Assembly: GCA_025999115.1 (NCBI GenBank)
Contig: BNWW01000099.1
Span: 1 to 5,704, forward strand
Source: Bacteroidia bacterium
GTDB lineage: Bacteria > Bacteroidota > Bacteroidia > Bacteroidales > Azobacteroidaceae
DNA: 5,704 bases
Direction: 5' to 3'
The position numbers and the translations under genes were made by a program. The notes beneath the pieces were generated by a model. It searched no databases. It was not told the origin of the DNA and saw nothing but the letters and a program-made list of their open reading frames with translations. Numbering within the stretch: position 1 is the first letter of the stretch; the number at the start of each line of letters is the position of its first letter. Below are positions 1-4,746 of this stretch, one piece after another.

Positions 1-33
1 TCAGGCATTTGTTTGATTATGTCGAATCAGTTT

Positions 34-511
34 ATGAACATACAATTATAAAGAATTAAGTAAACTCGGTTACACCGATAATGTAGCTCGCAGTTTAATA
101 GTGAATATTGTGTCCAAACATTGTAAACACGCGAAGAAAGAAAAAGAACAAGTGTTGCAAACCTGGAACAAATTTTAGAAACGCCGCAGGATTTTATAGA
201 AGATGAAATCTGGGGCAAATTGGCTAATCATTTTTGCCCGCCGGTACAGCGCCATTGCCCGCGAACAATGCAAACTTCCGCGCGAAGCCGGACATTTTGC
301 GTGGTTGGATAGCAATTCCGAAGCCGGACAAGCGTATTGGATGAGCATGAATCTTGCCGGTGATTATGCAAAAGCCTGCCACGAACGGATTCATATCAAT
401 CTGGCAAAAGCCTTTTACAAAAACATCGACCGGGTAATGGATTTTCAAAAGGAATTGGTTGATATTCACGGAAAATTCATGCCTAAAATAGTACGAATGA
501 AGAAAGAATAA
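34..511 (+). pseudogene. rtcB: RNA-splicing ligase RtcB, decayed remnant with large deletions
   Basis: Intact RtcB is a manganese- and GTP-dependent RNA ligase of roughly 460-490 residues that joins 2',3'-cyclic phosphate or 3'-phosphate ends to 5'-OH ends. Only three pieces remain here. An N-terminal piece in the frame of base 50 reads KELSKLGYTDNVARSL and continues to about 160. A one-base frameshift near 161-166 moves it to the frame of base 163, which reads LEQILETPQDFIEDEIWGKL up to about 234. A second piece (about 239-412) reads RRYSAIAREQCKLPREAGHF through NLAGDYAKACHERIH, matching the middle of RtcB after the HSGSRGLG region. A third piece (about 413-508) reads YKNIDRVMDFQKELVD and FMPKIVRM, the family C-terminus. 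The metal-binding Cys/His residues and the GMP-accepting His lie in the lost stretches, so no ligase activity is possible. The ATG at 34 is a plausible original start, but its frame meets TAA at 49, so a further indel probably lies between 34 and 50. The gene lies four bases upstream of prfH, its usual partner. Family assignment is from remembered motifs; exact deletion ends are approximate. Confidence 0.85.
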
Positions 512-515
512 ACAC

Positions 516-1125
516 ATGGAGAAAATTTATTTACAAATAACATCGGGAAGATGTCCGGCGGAATGTTGCCGGGTCGTTTCCAAAGTCGTGGAATTAATAT
601 TGAAAGAAGCCCGTCAAAAAGGAATTTACGCCAAAGTGGTGGAGCGGGAGGAAGGCGAATTAAACCGGACATTGTTGTCGGCAATTCTCTTTCTGGTTGG
701 AGAAGAATTGGATACGTTTGTTGATTCGTGGGAAGGAACCGTTCAATGGTCCTTACCGGAAGTTTCATAAACGAAAAAACTGGTTTGTCGGTGTGCAACG
801 CTTGCCTGTTTTTGTAGCAAACGAATGGAACGAAAATGAACTCCGTATTCAAACGCTGAAAGCCTCCGGTCCGGGCGGACAGCATGTCAATAAAACGGAA
901 TCGGCAGTGCGTGTCACGCATATTCCTTCGGGAATCAGCGTAATGGTATCTAAAAATCGTTCGCAATTGCAAAACAAAAAGCAGGCAATCAAACGGTTGA
1001 GAATCAAGCTGGCGGCATACGAGCAAGAGCGAATGTTGGCTGTTACTCAGGATAATTGGCAAAATCACAATGAATTGGAACGGGGAAATCCGGTGCGAGT
1101 GATTACGGAAAATTTGGATAAATAA
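516..1125 (+). pseudogene. prfH: Peptide chain release factor H (PrfH), frameshifted
   Basis: PrfH is a class I release-factor homologue that keeps the GGQ peptidyl-tRNA hydrolysis domain but lacks the stop-codon recognition domain. In characterised systems it frees ribosomes damaged in the decoding centre so that the paired RtcB can religate the 16S rRNA. The N-terminal part (516 to about 749) reads ITSGRCPAECCRVVSKVVEL and ends ...SWEGTVQW, as in the family. This frame then runs to TAA at 768-770. The rest of the protein continues in the +1 frame from about 751: PYRKFHKRKNWFVGV, then SGPGGQHVNKTESAVR with GGQ at codons 874-882, and the typical C-terminal ERGNP. E. coli PrfH, as I remember it, has four residues between QW and PYR, where here there is one base; an 11-base deletion would explain both the shift and the missing residues. 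Every other family landmark is present, so the break looks recent. The start at 516 follows the rtcB remnant after four bases. Alternatives are programmed frameshifting or a sequencing error. Confidence 0.85.
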
Positions 1126-1136
1126 ACAAAATTTCA

Positions 1137-1164
1137 CCTCTGTAGCTTCGGTTACAGAGGTTTT
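1137..1164 (+). terminator. Rho-independent terminator after prfH
   Basis: CCTCTGTA (1137-1144) pairs perfectly with TACAGAGG (1153-1160). The inner G-C and the UUCG loop make a C(UUCG)G tetraloop, with a G-U pair extending the stem to 10 bp. TTTT follows at 1161-1164. It starts 12 bases after the prfH stop, so it would end the rtcB-prfH transcript. The T tract is short, but the hairpin is strong and the position is as expected. Confidence 0.8.
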
Positions 1165-1167
1165 GAT

Positions 1168-1175
1168 TATCTTTG
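1168..1175 (+). promoter_or_regulatory. Bacteroidota-type -7 promoter box (TATCTTTG)
   Basis: TATCTTTG fits the Bacteroides -7 consensus TAnnTTTG. It sits just behind the prfH terminator and 19 bases before an ATG at 1195. I see no good TTTG -33 box at 19-21 bases upstream, where the terminator stem lies; TTCG at 1147-1150 is the nearest weak match. It would serve the decayed nfo region and, by extension, the DUF6994 gene. Confidence 0.5.
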
Positions 1176-1194
1176 CGGATAAACTATTTTTACA

Positions 1195-1259
1195 ATGAAA
1201 CCATACGGCGAAATAGAAACATAGGTACAGCGAAACAAGGGCATGAGCAAGATAATAAG
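1195..1259 (+). other. Unexplained stretch between promoter box and nfo remnant, with aborted short frames
   Basis: An ATG at 1195 is well placed behind the -7 box but encodes only MKPYGEIET before TAG at 1222-1224. The same frame has a later ATG (MSKIIR) whose TGA at 1261-1263 overlaps the ATG at 1260. I recognise no family in either peptide. Given the decay on both sides, this may be the start of another deleted gene, a leader peptide, or the 5' flank of nfo. No function is claimed. Confidence 0.3.
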
Positions 1260-1403
1260 ATGAAGTCACAATTAACCCTCGGATGTCATCTATCAGTCGC
1301 CAACAGCTTTCTATCCATGGGAAAGGATGCCCTTGAAATCGGTCGAACGTTTGAAGAACTTCGCGCGATTATCGACCGCATGGAATTGAAAGATAAATTG
1401 GGC
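1260..1403 (+). pseudogene. nfo: Endonuclease IV (deoxyribonuclease IV) remnant with internal deletion
   Basis: Endonuclease IV is a metal-dependent AP endonuclease of about 280 residues that acts in base excision repair. The reading frame from ATG 1260 begins with the family N-terminus TLGCHLSVANSFLSMGKDAL (residues 6-25). After EIG (26-28) it jumps to RTFEELRAIIDRMELKDKLG (29-48), which in intact proteins lies in the second half, just before the VCLDTCH metal-binding motif. The roughly 120-150 residues normally between these segments are missing, and so is everything after DKLG, including the metal ligands. EIG occurs at both positions in the family, so short homology may have guided the deletion. 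The frame stays open and runs into the DUF6994 gene at 1449. It cannot be catalytically active. Assignment rests on motif memory; two separate, correctly ordered family segments make it fairly firm. Confidence 0.75.
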
Positions 1404-1448
1404 GGCGGAAGAAATCAAAACAAGTACGCACGCTACTCAGATATTATC

Positions 1449-2159
1449 ATGAAGCAGATTGATACCAATTTTGATTTTAGAACTGATGCCGGGAACAAAG
1501 ACCCGGACGCTCATAGTCCAACTTTGCGGAAATATCATAAAATGATGTGGAGTAAAGAGTTACCCAATGGCAAAATATTTCAATTAAAAGATGATAAAAC
1601 GAACGCTTATTTATATCACGAATCAGAACTCGGCGAATTTCAGTTGGGTAGCGATGCCATTACCCATTCTTACAAAAATCAAAAACGCAAACAAGGAATT
1701 GTTTCAGAAATTCCACAGGAAGTGGATGAATTGTTTTCCGCAGGATGTACAATTGCGGCATATATTATCTTCCCAAACCGGAAGATAACCGGTCGAAATA
1801 CGATTAATCAGGAACGTGGTTGCAATCCCAAAATTGATGACCGCTTTGATTTAACCTTGGAATGTATTCGCCGCTTTTACCTAAAACAAAAAAGTCCATT
1901 ATATGATACACTACTACGATATAAAAGTTTTTTCGCCTTGTTCCAAGGATTTCAAGGATATGTTGATTTCTTTTTACTGCAAGATTTAGTGATTGAAGAT
2001 TATTCGCAAGTTAAATTTTACCTGCCGTTTGATGATTTTTCGACCGATGCAAATTCGCAATTTCACAATGTTAATGATTATTTATTCTATCAAAATGGCG
2101 TCATCAATTTTATCAACCAAAGAAAAAATCGAATGGCGAAGATGTATAACAATGAGTAA
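1449..2159 (+). CDS. Conserved protein of unknown function, DUF6994-like
   Basis: This encodes 236 residues from ATG 1449 (MKQIDTNFDFRTDA). The sequence resembles a bacterial family I know as DUF6994. Landmarks are DPDAHSPTLRKYHKMMWSK (18-36), YHESELGEF (56-64), FPNRKI (108-113), RFDLTLECIRRFY (132-144), SPLYDTLLRYKSFFALF (149-165), YVDFFLLQDLV (171-181) and VKFYLPFDDF (188-197). There is no signal peptide or membrane segment, so it is probably cytoplasmic. The length appears complete and I see no internal break. The start at 1449 was chosen because the family resemblance begins there. The frame is open further upstream, through the nfo remnant to ATG 1260 and a TTG at 1173, so a 299-residue fusion product is possible. 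No promoter box lies directly before 1449; the box at 1168 is the nearest. No biochemical function is known to me, and the family name is from memory. Confidence 0.75.
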   Translation: MKQIDTNFDFRTDAGNKDPDAHSPTLRKYHKMMWSKELPNGKIFQLKDDKTNAYLYHESELGEFQLGSDAITHSYKNQKRKQGIVSEIPQEVDELFSAGCTIAAYIIFPNRKITGRNTINQERGCNPKIDDRFDLTLECIRRFYLKQKSPLYDTLLRYKSFFALFQGFQGYVDFFLLQDLVIEDYSQVKFYLPFDDFSTDANSQFHNVNDYLFYQNGVINFINQRKNRMAKMYNNE

Positions 2160-2186
2160 ACAATTCAAAATTAAAAGAATTTGTCG

Positions 2187-2194
2187 TAATTTTG
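2187..2194 (+). promoter_or_regulatory. Bacteroidota-type -7 promoter box (TAATTTTG) for the esterase gene
   Basis: TAATTTTG matches TAnnTTTG and lies 25 bases before the esterase ATG at 2220, giving a short AT-rich leader without a Shine-Dalgarno, as is usual in this phylum. No clear TTTG -33 box is visible at the expected distance. An AT-only inverted repeat (AAATTAAAA 2168-2176 with TTTTAATTT 2203-2211) flanks the box but may be chance. Confidence 0.55.
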
Positions 2195-2219
2195 TCCGAA
2201 ATTTTTAATTTACAATCTC

Positions 2220-3065
2220 ATGAAAAACTCCTTTTCAACCCTAATTCTATTGTTTTGTCTGATTTTTTCCGTTTCCGCACAAAAAAGCAAGGTTTACGAA
2301 ACGAAAAAACTCAAAAGCGACATTCTGAAAATGGAACGGAATTACGCCATTTACCTCCCTCCCGGTTACGACGAAACCGACCAAAGTTATCCGGTTCTGT
2401 ATCTTTTGCACGGTAGCGGCGACGACCATACCGGCTGGCTGCAATTCGGACAAGTGCAATACATCGCCGACCATGCGATTGCGGAAGGAAAAGCGGCGCC
2501 CATGATTATCGTGATGCCCGATGCCAATACGCAAGTCCGCGGCTACTTTAATGCGCCGGACGGCAGTTTCAATTACGAAGATTTCTTTTTCAAGGAACTG
2601 ATTCCTCACATCGAAAAAACCTACCGTGCACGTTCAAACAGTCGTTATCGCGCCGTTTCTGGCCTCTCCATGGGCGGCGGCGGAACCATTTATTACGCTT
2701 TGCATCACCCGGAACTGTTTGCCGCAGCGGCGCCTTTGAGTGCAACTACCCGCGCTTGGCTCCACGGCGAAACCACAGCGACACAAGCACAATTGGATGC
2801 TTATACCAAACAACATAACGTCGAAAATATCCTGAATACCGCCTCGCCCGAAGATTTGGATAAAATCAAAAAAGTGCGCTGGTATATCAGTTGCGGCGAC
2901 GACGATTTTCTTTACAAAGACAACAGCCTGTTACACATCCTGTTCAGAGATAAGGAAATACCACACGAATACCGCGTAAAAAACGGCGGCCACACTTGGA
3001 CGTATTGGCGGACGGAATTACCGGATGTAATGGCATTTGTTTCAAAATCGTTTACACAGTATTAA
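2220..3065 (+). CDS. Secreted alpha/beta-hydrolase esterase (putative esterase, PF00756 / esterase D type)
   Basis: This is a protein of 281 residues with a clear Sec signal peptide: MKNS, a hydrophobic core at about 6-18, and likely cleavage after SVSA (residue 20, before Q21). The mature part is a single alpha/beta-hydrolase domain of the feruloyl/acetyl-xylan esterase-like group. YLLHGSGDD (61-69) would carry the oxyanion-hole loop. The nucleophile Ser150 lies in GLSMGGGG (148-155). Asp227-229 in CGDDDF (225-230) offers the acid, and His258 in NGGHTW (255-260) the base, so the triad is complete. The family hydrolyses ester bonds, often acyl decorations on plant polysaccharides, in the periplasm or outside the cell. 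No carbohydrate-binding module or T9SS domain is present, so it is probably periplasmic. No carbohydrate-utilisation genes lie beside it here, so the substrate stays open. It has its own promoter box and looks monocistronic. Confidence 0.88.
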   Translation: MKNSFSTLILLFCLIFSVSAQKSKVYETKKLKSDILKMERNYAIYLPPGYDETDQSYPVLYLLHGSGDDHTGWLQFGQVQYIADHAIAEGKAAPMIIVMPDANTQVRGYFNAPDGSFNYEDFFFKELIPHIEKTYRARSNSRYRAVSGLSMGGGGTIYYALHHPELFAAAAPLSATTRAWLHGETTATQAQLDAYTKQHNVENILNTASPEDLDKIKKVRWYISCGDDDFLYKDNSLLHILFRDKEIPHEYRVKNGGHTWTYWRTELPDVMAFVSKSFTQY

Positions 3066-3107
3066 AATATTAAGGATTAAAGGGCAAAGATTAAAGAAAA
3101 AATATTG

Positions 3108-3115
3108 TACTTTTG
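3108..3115 (+). promoter_or_regulatory. Bacteroidota-type -7 promoter box (TACTTTTG) for mdh
   Basis: TACTTTTG matches TAnnTTTG 50 bases before the mdh ATG at 3166. No TTTG -33 box is evident; the expected region is a purine-rich stretch (3066-3101) built from loose ATTAAGG/ATTAAAG repeats. The leader of roughly 40 bases is AT-rich with no Shine-Dalgarno. Confidence 0.55.
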
Positions 3116-3165
3116 TATCCGGTTTTGAAATAGTCATTATATCAAATTTTTCAATATTAATTTTT

Positions 3166-4107
3166 ATGGCAAAAGTAACTGTAGTTGGCGCCGGGAATGT
3201 GGGCGCTACTTGTGCAAATGTTTTGGCTTTCAATAAGATAGCCGATACCGTAGTGATGCTCGATGTAAAAGAAGGCGTAGCGGAAGGAAAGGCAATTGAT
3301 ATGCAGCAAACCGCTCAAACCTTGGGTTTTGAAACAAAAATCGTGGGTGTAACCAACGATTATGCCGCAACCGCCGGTTCGGATGTGATTGTGGTAACTT
3401 CGGGTATTCCGCGTAAACCGGGTATGACCCGCGAAGAATTGATTGGCACCAACGCCAATATCGTTAAAAGCGTGGTTTCGCAATGTTTGGCTCATTCGCC
3501 GGAAGCGGTTTTCGTTATCATCTCCAATCCGATGGATACGATGACGTATTTAACGTTGAAAGCGACCGGTCTTCCGAAAAACAAAGTCATCGGTATGGGG
3601 GGCGCTTTGGATAGCTCGCGTTTCAAATACTACCTCAAAACGGCTTTGGATGTTAATTCTTCGGAAATTGAAGGCTTGGTTATCGGCGGACACGGCGATA
3701 CCACGATGATTCCTTTGAAACGTTTGGCTACTTACAACGGCACGCCCGTTTCGGAATTACTGACCAACGAAGCATTAGACAAAGTTGTTGCCGACACGAT
3801 GGTGGGCGGCGCCACTTTAACCGGTTTGTTGGGAACGTCGGCTTGGTACGCTCCTGGTGCAGCGGGAGCCTACGTGGTAGAATCAATCGTGAAAAACTAC
3901 AAACGACTGATTCCGTCTTGCGTTTCTTTGGAAGGCGAATATGGACAAGAAGATATTTGCATCGGCGTTCCGGCGATTATCGGTCGCAACGGGGTGGAAA
4001 GCATCGTTGATTTGAAACTCACTGCCGAAGAAAAAACTTTGTTTGAAAAAAGCGCGGATGCGGTTCGGAAAACCAATGCGGTTTTGAAAGAAATCGGGGC
4101 GTTGTAA
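3166..4107 (+). CDS. mdh: NAD-dependent malate dehydrogenase
   Basis: This cytoplasmic enzyme interconverts malate and oxaloacetate with NAD(H); in fermentative Bacteroidia it typically works in the reductive branch that leads to succinate. It has 313 residues, the normal length for the LDH-like bacterial MDH group. The Rossmann loop VGAGNVGA covers 7-14, and Asp33 (MLDV) marks NAD rather than NADP preference. The mobile loop GIPRKPGMTR (80-89) has Arg83, the malate-specific residue, where lactate dehydrogenases have Gln; Arg89 follows. Asn121 (SNPMD), the catalytic pair Asp149 (GALDSSRF) and His176 (GGHGD), and substrate Arg152 are all present. The start at 3166 is set by the beta-strand and glycine loop that follow at once; the frame is open further upstream to 3037, but that part has no family resemblance and would overlap the esterase gene. 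It has its own promoter box. It lies between the esterase (100 bases upstream) and a convergent gene. Confidence 0.97.
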   Translation: MAKVTVVGAGNVGATCANVLAFNKIADTVVMLDVKEGVAEGKAIDMQQTAQTLGFETKIVGVTNDYAATAGSDVIVVTSGIPRKPGMTREELIGTNANIVKSVVSQCLAHSPEAVFVIISNPMDTMTYLTLKATGLPKNKVIGMGGALDSSRFKYYLKTALDVNSSEIEGLVIGGHGDTTMIPLKRLATYNGTPVSELLTNEALDKVVADTMVGGATLTGLLGTSAWYAPGAAGAYVVESIVKNYKRLIPSCVSLEGEYGQEDICIGVPAIIGRNGVESIVDLKLTAEEKTLFEKSADAVRKTNAVLKEIGAL

Positions 4108-4116
4108 AACTCTTTT

Positions 4117-4184
4117 CCTTTTAATCTTCTTCAGCCTTTGAGTCCTTTTTCTTGAATGATTCAAAGGCTGAAAAAATTAAAAGG
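4117..4184. repeat. Long imperfect inverted repeat between convergent genes
   Basis: TTCAGCCTTTGA (4130-4141) pairs perfectly with TCAAAGGCTGAA (4161-4172) across a 19-base loop. The outer arms CCTTTTAAT (4117-4125) and ATTAAAAGG (4176-4184) also pair, separated by four against three unpaired-type bases. The 3' end of the minus-strand gene (stop at 4177-4179) lies in the outer right arm. The position suggests a shared transcript end for mdh and the convergent gene. However, no T tract follows the stem on either strand, so it is not a textbook intrinsic terminator; an RNA-end-protecting hairpin is equally possible. Confidence 0.7.
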
Positions 4185-4746
4185 ATTTAATAAACACCTC
4201 AAACTCTTTATCCGGCATAAAATCAGTTTCTTCCCAATGATAGAACATCTTATTATCACGTATTTCTTTAGAAATAAACGGGTATGAAAATCGACTTTCA
4301 TCTATCGGCAAAGCGCTTGTCAATGTATAAACTGCTTTTTTCAAGGCTCGTCTCCAAGATTGAGTGGATGTAACGATATAGGTATTTTTTTCCACCGTTT
4401 GCTGTTTATAAAAAATATTCACATCTACCGTATCGTATGGCAGCAAATTGATTTCAAATGCAACGGCTTTTTTCAAATGCAGAAAAGAAATCCGGCTTAA
4501 ATTGTTCAAATTAATAATATTAATGGAATCAATTTGAGGCGTTTCTACCGCAAACGGAAAAATAATGCACTGATTGTTTGCTTTATCCGTCAGATTCCGG
4601 AAAGAATAAATTCCGTTTACAGTAAAATAAATGCTGTCGAGTTCAAAATCGATATGCTCTTCAAAAAAGGAAATTTTCGGCTGTGCGCATACCGGCAAAA
4701 TTCCGATAAATAGTAGCATTGCCAAAACGATTTCTCTCCGTTTCAT
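4177..4746 (-). CDS. Small secreted protein of unknown function
   Basis: This encodes 189 residues with a Sec signal peptide: MKRRE, a hydrophobic core at about 6-19, and likely cleavage after Ala21 (PVCA before Q22). The Cys20 context LPVC lacks the usual small residue at -1, so a lipoprotein is less likely. The mature part alternates hydrophobic and polar residues as in a beta-sandwich. It has YFTVNGIYSFRN (40-51), FPF (63-65), the hydrophobic LLPYDTVDVNIFY (101-113), TYIVTSTQSWRRALKKAVYTL (122-142), SYPF (154-157) and YHWEETDFMPDKEF (169-182). This order, with a Ser-Trp motif and a late Y-x-W-E-x-x-(D/N)-F, recalls periplasmic beta-rich proteins such as DUF4424, but I cannot assign it firmly. 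Its ATG overlaps the TGA of the upstream T9SS gene (ATGA at 4746-4743 on the minus strand), so translation is probably coupled and the two products may act together at the cell envelope. No promoter of its own is visible. Confidence 0.75.
   Translation of the reverse strand: MKRREIVLAMLLFIGILPVCAQPKISFFEEHIDFELDSIYFTVNGIYSFRNLTDKANNQCIIFPFAVETPQIDSINIINLNNLSRISFLHLKKAVAFEINLLPYDTVDVNIFYKQQTVEKNTYIVTSTQSWRRALKKAVYTLTSALPIDESRFSYPFISKEIRDNKMFYHWEETDFMPDKEFEVFIKSF

Noticed and set aside
203..511. An independent 102-residue gene starting at ATG 203
   Set aside because: Its first residues come from an out-of-frame reading of the RtcB N-terminal piece, and the rest is two separated RtcB segments joined by a deletion. 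It is a pseudogene fragment.
466..1269. Long minus-strand open frame of 267 codons opposite prfH
   Set aside because: It is the antisense of the rtcB-prfH-terminator region, runs across a strong plus-strand terminator, and has no recognisable family. The plus strand carries clear PrfH motifs.
2168..2211. AT-only inverted repeat around the esterase promoter box as an operator
   Set aside because: Nine A/T pairs in a very AT-rich stretch are easily due to chance; kept only as a remark under the promoter.
2192..2416. Short plus-strand frame overlapping the start of the esterase
   Set aside because: It lies out of frame over the promoter box and signal peptide and has no protein-like features of its own.
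2247..2609. Minus-strand open frame of 120 codons inside the esterase gene
   Set aside because: It is fully covered by the esterase, whose signal peptide and catalytic triad are intact; its composition is that of an antisense shadow.
3062..3101. Purine-rich ATTAAGG/ATTAAAG repeats before mdh as a regulatory tandem array
   Set aside because: The units are irregular and few, and such composition is common in AT-rich Bacteroidota intergenic DNA; no clear operator symmetry is visible.
3037..3165. N-terminal extension of malate dehydrogenase from ATG 3037
   Set aside because: It would overlap the esterase stop and cross the TACTTTTG promoter box. MDH proteins begin just before the GAGNVGA loop, which fits ATG 3166.
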